Part shown: piece by piece, positions 17,201 through 26,000 of the stretch
Layout of the letters: the number at the start of each line of letters is the position of its first letter
How positions within the stretch are numbered: position 1 is the first letter of the stretch
Source: Chloroflexota bacterium
Lineage (GTDB): Bacteria; Chloroflexota; Anaerolineae; Anaerolineales; UBA11579
DNA: 64,000 nt
Direction: 5' to 3'
NCBI GenBank assembly: GCA_013112575.1
Contig: JABFGG010000015.1
Location: 37,377-101,376, forward strand
The notes under the pieces: model-generated
Told to the model about the DNA's origin: nothing
Database searches by the model: none
What the model saw: the letters and a program-made list of their open reading frames with translations, nothing else
Program-made: the position numbers and the translations under genes

Positions 17201-17423
17201 TCGGATTCTCGCCATAGACAGTAGCTTCAACAAGCACGGAAACGGATGGGGTGGCCGCGTCAGACGGGGTTGGCGAAGTGATCAGCACTGTGGGGCCAAT
17301 AGCCGGCAGAGTACGCTGGCCCTGGCGTCCAAAAATAAAAAAGACCAGGCCTACGGCAATGCCAATGAGCAAGAGTATAGCCAGCAGCCAAAGCAGGGGG
17401 ACAAATATGCGCCGAGCAGTCAT
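14262..17423 (-). CDS. Membrane-anchored LysM - FN3 - CARDB multidomain protein
   Basis: 1053 residues, ATG with AGGGAG upstream. One N-terminal membrane helix (about 8-31, LLWLLAILLLIGIAVGLVFF) acts as anchor. An Ig-like domain (about 43-135) is followed by a LysM-like motif (about 150-195, ISPGDSLEETVA to GTVIAIPRP). A fibronectin type III-like domain (about 235-330) has CDLTFSWNDTSEDEVGF. The middle is unclassified beta-rich sequence with several Cys. Two CARDB-like domains lie near the C-terminus (LHLRLQNNGLDDL and LHVTVRNRGPHAL). This is a long cell-surface scaffold or adhesion-type protein, coupled to the LamG-like lipoprotein downstream and 11 bases after the gene upstream. No enzyme domain was recognised. 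Confidence 0.75.
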   Translation of the reverse strand: MTARRIFVPLLWLLAILLLIGIAVGLVFFIFGRQGQRTLPAIGPTVLITSPTPSDAATPSVSVLVEATVYGENPIHHIELWMDGELKQTFYNQEVATPAPVDISFTPILTAGDHILFVRAVDTHSLIGQSSPIMALGDGSIVGEGPFEMVSISPGDSLEETVASHDADLSTVLAANPNISTGGAPPGTVIAIPRPENAAAQNPPPAATSGNANFLEITQILPANPLPLQMIPMRALGPPTAPSAFTAEVNGCDLTFSWNDTSEDEVGFNIWMTGLGVTPHIAARTEDHPQTGTVTTVLSATRSGSFVYWVEAANVFGAQPSNQVKVTIDPPCPNTTTDNLTIEVLDFSSPGQYDRAYCYISVENAPEMRMPAAKDQFIPILAGKADMAKWPLASRSFQVVPPADQELNLQGECWGWAAGALTKLGTFSSAYPQAQWDGTRHTLADANFEIGFSMNISTNNKMVLYSSPDPGIPSPYDVVVPDKLTDISPSAIADPSKNQRTVTWKWNGDPTKIDGFTVMVGDIPFKQINDPNARQMKLELPGFCDTLLNIHVVAFVGDKHSLPSNKVTLHSRDCQFYAEVDFDDIFFDWTHDSHKIKVYNARNCDSFELWFELSVTEYYTQGDPPNMQKTPGRTWVRYFGSSDDYTGVRCRNTKFDTIGSKLGYIGQLSPIKSSPGTFVIPIYGGDNQGRFYEMEAKLWDYDSTSSNDLVAHHKFGLRMPVFEMNQITLYKLDAENSVFHYYSSPDGAYDYTNSGNSQMDLYVNIYRQSPSTGGSTIPTYPNNSPPTPTPTDQRGINITPRADLEATSLYVGTDGLLHLRLQNNGLDDLTGHPIAVTLSGTTTQPQFPAFGRYTPSIALESGAITDLHLLAPFKLDPALYDYDITAVIAPIDIPGMQRFHDDQSANNTVKFVSQAGQLQAITDPIIADLSIEGLTIVKDYPNNQLHVTVRNRGPHALSQLAVTMECVVDEVLRLGGYHYTWQLSSSPSSWPSSLNANGTLIFKNFSGKDEKGVQTGFDANLAANWYKVSCELKSDGIYTDMDLKNNFHTEIIQ

Positions 17424-17434
17424 GAGGGTTCTCC

Positions 17435-18871
17435 CTAATTAATGCAGTTCTGGACGTCTACGGACAGAGCGCCTGTTTGTGCATTATTCCCGGCCGCATC
17501 CTGAACAACAATCGTGATGGTCATGGTTCCCGTCGAATTGACAGGTCCGATCTGCCCTTCATAGCTATTGCCCCCAGCGCTAGTGAGGTTGACCTGCCCA
17601 CTCTCGCCGCCTACACCCCAACTGGCAACCACGCTACTGATCCCAACATCATCGGTCACGGTAGCGGTCACTAGTGTAGTCCTTGAATAGCTGGGACAAC
17701 CTGTACTATCTGTGAGAATAGAGGTAGGAGAAACATCAGTGGACTGAATGACCGGAGGGGTGGTATCCGGGCCAGAAGGAGGCGGATTGTTGGGGTCTGG
17801 GGGTGGCTGATTAGCATCGGGGGGAGATTCTTCAGTAGCAGTCACCACCGGGGGTTCGGGGGTAGCGAGGATAGCCACGTCATCGAGGTCGCCTTCAATG
17901 TCCCCTAGGCTGGCCGCGATCCAGCAAGCTTTGCCGGTGTCTGGGGCGGTAATCAGCAGCCATTGGTTCAAGTTATCGCGCCCTTCAATGGAAGCTGATT
18001 GATCCGCAAGCAGGAAACCTAAGACTTCAAATTGGCTGCTGGTACCAGCACGGCAGTTGCTGTTTTGACGGGCAGTGATTAACGGGAAGGTAGAGCCGGG
18101 ATCGCCAAGTACAGGCTCGTAGTGGCCAGGACAACGACCTTGCGGTTCCAGGGCATAAGTAACTGTGGATGAGCCGGGTTCTGATGTAGCGAACTGAACT
18201 TCAAGCCCAATCTGATGATCGCGATCAATTGCATCGCTCGGTTCCGTGAGTTGAACACGTTTATCGATAAAGGTTGGATAGGGTTGCACAAATTCTTCTG
18301 AAGTGACAGCCTCTACAACAGTTGAAAACAAGGCATAGGCTTGGATACCCGCTGGATCACCAATAGTGATATCGGCGTACACGACGCCGTTTTCACCACA
18401 CTCTACATGGTTTATGCGGGCAAATGTGGTTTCAGCAGCTTGGGCCACGGTTGGTGGGGTAGGCTCTAAAAATAACGGGTCTTCGGGTGGCAACTCAGCA
18501 AAAGCCTGCATACCAAGCACATTGACTTCCTTGATGGAGTAAGGACCAGGATTGCCCTCACCATCAAAAGCCCGCACCTTGATGAGATAAGTACCGGGTT
18601 CCTGGGGCGTCCACTCCATGGCGGCATCCCCAAGACGTGTACCAGCAGCATTGACCGTGTTGAGAACCTGCTCATCGAGGGAAAACTCAAAACTTGCCAC
18701 GCCCTGATCATCTGAAGCATGCGCCTGGATGGTAATGGCAGTATCAACAGGCAAGTTGGTACCATCCAATGGCTGATCGATCCAGGCCTGTGGACCATTT
18801 CCTCCTGCGCCACAGGCTACCAAAAGCAAACAGCTTAGAACCACATAAAACCAAGTAGTTGACCGCATCAT
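17435..18871 (-). CDS. Lipoprotein with Ig-like, SH3-like and Ig-like domains
   Basis: 478 residues, ATG with GAGGAGG upstream. The signal peptide ends in the lipobox LLVAC (Cys20). An N-terminal Ig-like domain (about 28-115) carries DDQGVASFEFSLD and a WTPQEPGTYLIKVRAFD strand, the same type as the first domain of the next protein. A beta-rich region and an SH3-like segment follow (about 265-330, LLADQSASIEGRDNLNQWL, ending in KACWIA). A Pro-rich linker (about 350-375) leads to a C-terminal Ig-like domain ending NCIN. First gene of a tight run into 14262-17423. Likely an extracellular surface protein of unknown binding specificity. Confidence 0.7.
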   Translation of the reverse strand: MMRSTTWFYVVLSCLLLVACGAGGNGPQAWIDQPLDGTNLPVDTAITIQAHASDDQGVASFEFSLDEQVLNTVNAAGTRLGDAAMEWTPQEPGTYLIKVRAFDGEGNPGPYSIKEVNVLGMQAFAELPPEDPLFLEPTPPTVAQAAETTFARINHVECGENGVVYADITIGDPAGIQAYALFSTVVEAVTSEEFVQPYPTFIDKRVQLTEPSDAIDRDHQIGLEVQFATSEPGSSTVTYALEPQGRCPGHYEPVLGDPGSTFPLITARQNSNCRAGTSSQFEVLGFLLADQSASIEGRDNLNQWLLITAPDTGKACWIAASLGDIEGDLDDVAILATPEPPVVTATEESPPDANQPPPDPNNPPPSGPDTTPPVIQSTDVSPTSILTDSTGCPSYSRTTLVTATVTDDVGISSVVASWGVGGESGQVNLTSAGGNSYEGQIGPVNSTGTMTITIVVQDAAGNNAQTGALSVDVQNCIN

Positions 18872-18960
18872 AAAGCTTCCTCCTCATCCATCTCTCAACA
18901 ATATAACGAGTAAAACCAGTAGAAAGTTATCAATTTATGGGAATACTGGAATCGCGAGAA

Positions 18961-19701
18961 TTAAGGCCCGGGTGTAGGTGTGGGTACCTGGCAGATATCC
19001 GATTGGGCCTTCAAGTTTTTTATAAAGAAATCCGTTTGCAAGTCCTCTCCTATCGCACTGTAGAGTACACGGCTATCCTCTGCTGCTAAAGTAGCTTCAG
19101 CAGATGAACTGGTAACCGAATGCGAATCGGATGCGCCTTTGTACACAGCGATATCAATAGGACGGCTGGTCGTGTAGGCTTTGGTATAAACACTGCCATC
19201 AACTGGGCCAAAATTTGAGCAATCGACCGACCAGGTTGGCTCAACTACAGTTTGTGAAAGCGTACCTTTCAAATGACAGACATCATCTGCTGGCCCATTG
19301 GTTAGGGAGAGAGTAGCTTTCAAATTGAGCTCCAACTTTGCCTCAAAGTAAAAATTACATGCTGGGGCATTGCCAAGGACAGGGCGCACTAAGGTATAGA
19401 TGAGTTTCCCTACTCCGGTGGCATTGATCTCGTCTTGATTTAGGCTATATGTGAAGGGCACTTCCCCAATTTGGCTGGTGTAAATGTAGTTTTTTTCATC
19501 TTTGTGAATGATTTCCATGGCCAGCACAGCCTCTACCAACTGGGTGTTGGCGTCATTGTTGGTTGCAGAGACACCAGTCGTTGCTTCTGGACCTGAACGC
19601 ACTCCCACAGCATTGGACGGGGAACCCTGCTGGCTGCTGCAGGCCATGAGCCATACAGCTACAATCCAAAACATTGCCCAGAGTGATTTGTATTTCAGCA
19701 T
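18961..19701 (-). CDS. Small secreted lipoprotein, unknown
   Basis: 246 residues, ATG with AAAGGA upstream. The signal peptide ends in WLMACSS (lipobox Cys). The rest is a beta-rich domain with three further Cys and a FYFEAKLELNLKATLSL strand pair, and a short Pro/Thr tail (VPTPTPGP). No family was recognised. It is separated by 89 bases from the next gene of the secreted cluster and may have its own promoter. Confidence 0.65.
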   Translation of the reverse strand: MLKYKSLWAMFWIVAVWLMACSSQQGSPSNAVGVRSGPEATTGVSATNNDANTQLVEAVLAMEIIHKDEKNYIYTSQIGEVPFTYSLNQDEINATGVGKLIYTLVRPVLGNAPACNFYFEAKLELNLKATLSLTNGPADDVCHLKGTLSQTVVEPTWSVDCSNFGPVDGSVYTKAYTTSRPIDIAVYKGASDSHSVTSSSAEATLAAEDSRVLYSAIGEDLQTDFFIKNLKAQSDICQVPTPTPGP

Positions 19702-19799
19702 TTCGCCTATCCTTTCAACACATAGTAAACAAGTCTAATCTTCCTGAGACCAATTATCCACATCAATAGCTCTAGACTTAGTTTTTGGGGCAAAGTCAA

Positions 19800-20969
19800 T
19801 CACAATTTCAGTCCACTCCTGTTCGCAATGTCCGTACTGATCTGTTGGGCTTCAATGGCAATTTCACGCAGCATACCGGTTGGTGAGACGTAGAAGCCAC
19901 AAAAATACAGGCCGGGAATGACTGTTTCACGTCCACTGGACAATGGCGTACCCTCATCATCATAGGCATCAGGAAGCCCTTCGAGGAAATCCGAGACGCG
20001 TGGACGGTAACCGGTAGCCAGTATCACAGCGTCGAAGTCCGCTTGCGTCCCATCTGTGAAAACAATTGCATTTCCGTTAAACTCTTCAATACCCGGGTGA
20101 ACGCGGATGTGACCGTCTTTAATCCGTTGGATTGTACCGACATCGATCAACGGGATGCGCGCGTCCTCTTCTATCTGAGTAATAGGGCCGTGAGGCAACT
20201 TGGGCAAACCGTAACGAGAGAGGTCCCCCATAACAACTCGCAAGATGGGGCCATTGATCATGTCGGCCAGGCGCGGCGGCAGTTTCCGTTGGGCGATACC
20301 GATGGTGAGAATGGGAATACCCAATAATTCGCGCGGGATCACATTAACCGGGCTGCGCACGGCAAGACCTGGCCTTGCCCCATGCTCCCAAAGATCCACA
20401 GCGATCTCGCCTCCAGAATTACCGAAGCCCACTACCAATACATTTTTGTTCTTATATGGCGTTCCATTTTTATAGGCAGCACTGTGCAGGATGTCGCCCT
20501 GAAAAGAGTCCTGCCCAGGCCAGGCAGGCAGGTGAGGTTGACGCGGATAGCCAGTGGCGACGACAAGATTTCGCGCTTGATAAGTGGCACCCGGTGTCTT
20601 CACCTGCCAAATACCATCCAGATGTTGAACGTTTTTAACCTGCTGTCCAAATTTAGGTTCCAATTGAAACTTCTGTGCATAGGCTTCCAGGTATTCAATT
20701 AGCTGGACACGGGAGATGTAACGCGGCCAATCCCTGGGAAAATCCATGAAGGGAAGAGTGGAATGTGATTTATCGGTGTGCAGGTGCAGGCGGTCGTAAT
20801 GCTGCCGCCAGGATGAACCCACCTTATCGCTCTTCTCTAGGATCAAGAAGGAGCTGCCCGCCTTTTTAAGGCAAGCCCCGACCGCCAGGCCAGCGGGTCC
20901 GGCACCAATGATGATGGTGTTATCTTCCACGGGTAAATCACTCTCCTCGGAATTTATTCCGTCTAACAA
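19800..20969 (-). CDS. Flavin-containing monooxygenase-like oxidoreductase
   Basis: 389 residues. The FAD-binding motif is GAGPAGLAVGACL (about residues 23-35) with the acidic end ILEK. The second dinucleotide site for NADPH is GFGNSGGEIA (about 176-185). The motif ATGYRP near residue 340 is typical of FMO/CzcO-like enzymes. The opening codon appears to be TTG at 20969, since no ATG precedes the Rossmann motif; the exact start is uncertain. It is divergent from an XRE regulator, with three direct repeats between them. Substrate unknown. Confidence 0.85.
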   Translation of the reverse strand: MLDGINSEESDLPVEDNTIIIGAGPAGLAVGACLKKAGSSFLILEKSDKVGSSWRQHYDRLHLHTDKSHSTLPFMDFPRDWPRYISRVQLIEYLEAYAQKFQLEPKFGQQVKNVQHLDGIWQVKTPGATYQARNLVVATGYPRQPHLPAWPGQDSFQGDILHSAAYKNGTPYKNKNVLVVGFGNSGGEIAVDLWEHGARPGLAVRSPVNVIPRELLGIPILTIGIAQRKLPPRLADMINGPILRVVMGDLSRYGLPKLPHGPITQIEEDARIPLIDVGTIQRIKDGHIRVHPGIEEFNGNAIVFTDGTQADFDAVILATGYRPRVSDFLEGLPDAYDDEGTPLSSGRETVIPGLYFCGFYVSPTGMLREIAIEAQQISTDIANRSGLKL

Positions 20970-21012
20970 ACTAATTTAAGCAGAAGCGAGCACAAGAACA
21001 TAGACTACAAGT

Positions 21013-21042
21013 GATACAATCAACGATACAAAAAGCGATACA
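21013..21042. promoter_or_regulatory. Three 12-bp-spaced GATACA repeats (iterons)
   Basis: GATACA occurs at 21013, 21025 and 21037, exactly 12 bases apart, in the 93-bp gap between the divergent monooxygenase and XRE genes. The spacing is close to one helical turn, as expected for a protein bound along one DNA face. A likely binding site of the XRE protein encoded beside it. Confidence 0.5.
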
Positions 21043-21062
21043 CTACCCTGAAAGATAAACAG

Positions 21063-21842
21063 ATGGATGGACAGGTGGCGTTCAATCAGTGGTTGCGGCA
21101 ACGCCGCAAGTTACTCGACCTGACCCAGGGCGAGCTTGCGGAACAGGTGGGATGTTCGGCTGTCAGCATCCGGAAATTCGAATCTAATGACCGCAAACCA
21201 TCACGTCAATTGGCCGAAGGGTTGGCGCGGGCATTACGTGTGCCTGAACGAGAGCACCAGGCCTTTGTGCAGTTCGCCAGGAGCCAACCCGCCCCAAACG
21301 ATTTCTCTTTACCGGCCTGGAGTGCGGAGGAAATATCATGGCGCGGGGCACAACTCCCCACAGAAACTATAGAATTATCTGAACGCAAATCCAGCACAGT
21401 ACTGGATTTCGACCTATTCTCTGTCGAAAGACCGCAAATGGACGTGCTGGAAGATGGGCACACACTGGTACATTTACAAGCCAGTGGCAGTGTAACTGGT
21501 ACGATGGAGGGCCAGCTACAGGTGGATATCACACAGATCCTGGTGCCGAAGCCCCCTACTATGGACTATTCCCAAGTCTTGCCAATGCAGATCGGGACAA
21601 ACTTCAAATTGATTTCAGGGGAGGATTACATAAAAGGAAACCACATAGGTACAATGTATCCGATGATGGATAGGAACGGTAATGGAAACTCGCGAGTAAC
21701 CGCATCCGGGCATGTCATCTCCGTATCCAAAGGATTGCTTAGTTTTTTCCTCAATTACGTCTTTGTTGAATATGAAGTCAAGATGGTAGAAGGTATAGGA
21801 ACAGGGGCAAGCGGCCAGATGCAATTACATCCAAAAAAATAA
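21063..21842 (+). CDS. XRE-family HTH regulator with C-terminal beta domain
   Basis: 259 residues. The N-terminal helix-turn-helix (about residues 8-66) has LTQGELAEQVGCSAVSIRKFE. The C-terminal 160 residues are beta-rich (HTLVHLQASGSVTGTMEGQL and repeated GHVISVS-type strands). They resemble small secreted calycin/DUF3224-type barrels more than a known ligand domain; this is an impression only. It lies 24 bases upstream of the aminotransferase gene, so they may be co-transcribed. Three GATACA iterons lie directly in front of its start and may be its operator. Confidence 0.75.
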   Translation: MDGQVAFNQWLRQRRKLLDLTQGELAEQVGCSAVSIRKFESNDRKPSRQLAEGLARALRVPEREHQAFVQFARSQPAPNDFSLPAWSAEEISWRGAQLPTETIELSERKSSTVLDFDLFSVERPQMDVLEDGHTLVHLQASGSVTGTMEGQLQVDITQILVPKPPTMDYSQVLPMQIGTNFKLISGEDYIKGNHIGTMYPMMDRNGNGNSRVTASGHVISVSKGLLSFFLNYVFVEYEVKMVEGIGTGASGQMQLHPKK

Positions 21843-21866
21843 ATAAGCCACAAAACCGAGGAAAGC

Positions 21867-23075
21867 ATGCAATACGACTTCGATAAAGAGATAGACCGGC
21901 AGGGAACAGATTCGGTCAAGTGGGATTATTACATTGATGAAGGCCAGCAGTTCGGGATTGTGCCGACAAACAAGTTCAGCGGGCCAGGCCGGGGGTTGCC
22001 AATGTGGGTGGCGGATATGGATTTCCAGGCGCCACAACCGGTGCTTGATGCGTTAGCCGAGCGTGCCAGGCATGGCATTTTCGGGTATACGGTGCGGTCG
22101 GAAAGTTATTTGAAAGCAGTGGTTACTTGGATGAAGACACGCAAAGATTGGGAGATCGAGGCAGAATGGATCGCGCCCTCTCCTGGCGTAGTGCCGGGTT
22201 TGAACTTGCTGGTGCAGACCTTCGTACAACCGGGGGAGAAAGTCATCATCCAGCCACCGGTGTATCACCCTTTTTATTACGCGGTTGAAAACAACCAGGC
22301 GGAACTGGTGTTGAACCCACTGCGTTTGGATGAAGGCCGCTACACGATGGACTTCGATGACCTGGCAACTAAAGCCAGTGACCCAGAAGTAAAAATGGCA
22401 ATTCTGTGCCACCCCCACAATCCCGTCGGGCGAGTGTGGACGCCTGAAGAGTTAACGCGCTTCGGGGAAATCTGTCTCGAGAATGAGGTGTTGGTGGTGT
22501 CGGACGAAATCCACGGAGACCTTTTATATAGTGGTGTGGAGTTCACGCCCTTTGCAGCGCTCAGCGAAGAATTTGCACAGAACAGCATCACTGGTACAGG
22601 GGGCAGCAAGACCTTCAATCTGGCCGGACTGCACACCTCCAACATGATCATCCCCAATCAGGACCTACGGGAACGATTTGAAAAGACTTTGTTGAGTAAT
22701 GGGCTAATGGGCTCAAACACCTTTGGCCTATTGGCGTTGGAAATGGCCTACCGAGAGGGAGAGGAATGGTTGGCGCAGGTACTGGTGTATGTGGAGGACA
22801 ACTTGCGGGCTATGCGGAACTACTTCAGAGAACACATCCCAGACATCAAGGTGGTCGAGCCAGAAGGCACGTACCTGGTATGGCTGGATTGCCGGGGTTT
22901 GGGGCTGGACAAAGGTGGATTGACGAAACTGTTGGAGGACAAGGCGGGCGTGTATCTTGATGGTGGGCACATGTTCGGGCCGGAGGGAGAAGGTTTTATG
23001 CGTATGAATATCGCATGCCCACGGCCTATTTTGATGGAGGCATTGGAGAGGGTTCAGAGAGCAATTAAGGACTGA
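21867..23075 (+). CDS. MalY/PatB-type PLP-dependent C-S lyase / aminotransferase
   Basis: 402 residues of the class I/II aminotransferase fold. GLPMWVADMDF near the N-terminus and HPHNPVGRVWT, VVSDEIHGDL and TGGSKTFNLAGL are the hallmark motifs of the MalY/PatB group. The PLP lysine is Lys248 in SKTFN. The enzyme normally splits cystathionine or other C-S bonds to give pyruvate, ammonia and a thiol. It follows the XRE gene after 24 bases with GAGGAAAG in front of the ATG, and ends 10 bases from the convergent giant sensor gene. Confidence 0.92.
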   Translation: MQYDFDKEIDRQGTDSVKWDYYIDEGQQFGIVPTNKFSGPGRGLPMWVADMDFQAPQPVLDALAERARHGIFGYTVRSESYLKAVVTWMKTRKDWEIEAEWIAPSPGVVPGLNLLVQTFVQPGEKVIIQPPVYHPFYYAVENNQAELVLNPLRLDEGRYTMDFDDLATKASDPEVKMAILCHPHNPVGRVWTPEELTRFGEICLENEVLVVSDEIHGDLLYSGVEFTPFAALSEEFAQNSITGTGGSKTFNLAGLHTSNMIIPNQDLRERFEKTLLSNGLMGSNTFGLLALEMAYREGEEWLAQVLVYVEDNLRAMRNYFREHIPDIKVVEPEGTYLVWLDCRGLGLDKGGLTKLLEDKAGVYLDGGHMFGPEGEGFMRMNIACPRPILMEALERVQRAIKD

Positions 23076-23085
23076 GTGACTTCAA

Positions 23086-26000
23086 TCAGGTCCGTTGTCT
23101 TTTGACAGGGACAGGAACATTTTCGGAGGGGTGATCTTCCATCATTTGCAGGAAGGCATCGACAACAACCGGGTCAAAGTGTTGGCCGCTCTCTTCAGCA
23201 ATGTAAGCCAGTGTCTTTTCTTCTGACCAGGCTTTGCGATAGGGGCGGTCTGAGCGCAGGGCATCATAGACGTCAATGACGGCAAAGATACGGGCAGCCA
23301 GGGGGATCTGTTCACCTTCCAGGCCGCGCGGATAGCCGCCACCATTCCACTTCTCATGGTGGCAATAAGGGATGTCAAGCGCGGCAGACAGATAGGGGAT
23401 GCGGGAGAGCAGCTCGAAGGCATGTACAGGGTGGCGACGCATGATCTCCCATTCGCCATCGTCCAGCGGGCCGGGTTTGTGCAGGATGCTATCGGGGATG
23501 CCCATTTTGCCGATATCGTGCAGGAGCGCCCCACGACGCACTTCAACAATGGCATCCTCGGACAATCCCAGGTGGCGCGAAAGCCGGACGACCATCTCCG
23601 TTACACGCTGTGAATGGCCTTCGGTTTCGTTGTCGCGCAATTCAAGAGCTTTAGCCCAGCCCTCTAACGTAGCGTTATAGGCTTGCAAGAGGCTGGTGTT
23701 GGATTGCTGCAGGCTGTCAAATAGTTGTGTGTTGTCCATAGCGATGGCAGCCTGCCCAGCCAGAGTTTCCAAAAAGTCCAGCCATTCCTCATCGGGGTTA
23801 AGCGGCTGGCGGTGATAGACCTCGAGCAACCCTTTGATCTGGCGGTCAACGATCAAAGGTGCAGCGAAATAGGCACAGGCACCTTCGGCCGCTAGACGCG
23901 CATCATCTTTAAAACCATTCGGAGACCGACTGATGTCCGGTAGTTGGATAAGGCGGCGATCAAAGCCAAGATGACCCAGGCCGTTATCGCTGATGGGAAC
24001 AGAGCTGGTTTGGATGGCATCAGACTGCAAACCGCGGCCAGCAACAAACTCAAGGGCATTGGTAGATGGCCGGAATAATAAAATGGCAGCCGCATCAACC
24101 GCTAACTGGGTAGCCACCTGCTCCAGGACAGTTTGAAAAACGGCGTGTTCATCATGGCTGGAGGAAATGGCCTGGTCGATGGTGCGCAGGGCGTTGAGGC
24201 GTTGAATCTGGCGTTGTTCGGCAGCGTATAAACGAGCATTCTCAAGAGAGCTAGCAACTTGATTAGCGAAAATGGAAAAAGTGGGAACGTCCGCCTGTTG
24301 GGGGCTTTCTCCCCAAACACCAATGAAGCCAGTCGCATGACCATCAATCTCTAAGGGCACCAAGATGGCCGAGGTCTCCTTGGAGATACCGACCAGCTGC
24401 ATACCCTTTTCCATAACTTTGCTGGGAAGGTGTTTAAAAAAGCTGCTCCCTAGGGAATGCACGCTGGGAGCATATAAAGCTTGCCGTTCCCTGAACAAGG
24501 CGGCCATGATCGGAGGGAGTTCTTCAACAGGGAGGCGGTAGTCTTGTAAAGAAATGCCAACAAGTTTCTCTGCCTGAGGAAGCAAGGCTGAATCAATGGA
24601 GTAATAACGGAAGACGAGAGCGCGGTCCACAGGATCGAGTAATGCGACCACAGAATCAAGACGCAATTGACTTAGCGAATCACCCAGGGTTTCTAACACC
24701 TCATCGGTATCAAATGTTGCAGAGATACGGGCTGCAACATCGTTGAGGGCCGTAAGCATAGCATTAGAGCGCTCCAGACTATCAGCCTGCCAGCGTTCAG
24801 CCTCATACAAACGGGCATTCTCAAAAACACCAGCCACCTGTCGAGAAAAGACGGAAAACGAATGCATGTCCGTTTCACGCAAGTCCTGCCCCCAGATGGA
24901 GATGGTGCCAAACAATTCTCCGTGCACATCTAATGGGAGAACCAAGGCACTGGTTTCACTATTTATGCCAATCATTTTGAGGCCCTGATGCAGGATGGTT
25001 TTAGACACATCGGGGAAATACCCAATAACAGACTGTGAATAGTCCTCGACAAAAAATGGTTGTCCATTGTCGATCAAGTATTGATACTCGTTTGTCCAGA
25101 TCTCGCGGGATACACGACGGTCATCCAACTGAATACCTGCCAAGTCCCCAAGCTTATGCATCATCTTCGTTGACAAAGAAATATAGACCATACGGGTGGA
25201 CTGACGATCCAATTCCACAAATGAAATCGTACAACCCATTTGGAAATACTTAAGCTCTTGGCCCAATATGGCAAAGACTGCCTCCGGATCATTGGTCTCG
25301 GCTATGCGTGCAGAAATGCGACTGAGAGCATCAACAAGTTGGTTGGAGCGTTCCAATTCAGTTGCCTGTTGGCGCTCGGATTCGTACAAACGAGCGTTTT
25401 CAAAGACACTGCCTACCTGGTTGGCAAAAACTGTAAAGGCTGCCAAATCACTTTCGTGCAAGTCCTGCCCCCAGATACAAAGCGAACCAAATACAGTGTT
25501 ATCAGCCGTCAGAGGCACAAAAATGGCACGCGTGTCGGGAGTCATCCCACTCATTTTCATACCTTGTTCAAGAATCTTTCGCGGAATTAAGTCCACCACT
25601 TGCACAGTGGCAGACAGAAAGTCAGGCACAAATGCAGGACGTCCCTCATCGTACAAGCTCTTAATATTGGACGCCCAAGTTGCACGATTGACGCTGATGC
25701 CTACGGCGCTAAGGCCAGCAAATTTTTCTACCTTCTCTAGCAAGGGCGAGTCAAGAGATATGGAATGAATAACAGCATCTTGCCTATCATGGCTGAGCGT
25801 CATGGCAACACAGTTCAAGCCCAATTCCTTCAATTCAGTCCCCAGAGTTTCGAGGACCTCATCGGCATCTGTCGTTGCCGCGATCTTGACACCTACATTG
25901 TTAAGGGCACTAAAGAGGGCATTGGAACGAGCTAATTCAGTAGCCTGTTTTTGTTCCGCCTCATACAAGCGGGCACTTTCGTAGACGCTGGACAACTGCG

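Noticed and set aside
24743..25768. Plus-strand open frames opposite the giant sensor GAF repeats
   Set aside because: They recur in each repeat at the same position, as expected of shadows of tandem copies.
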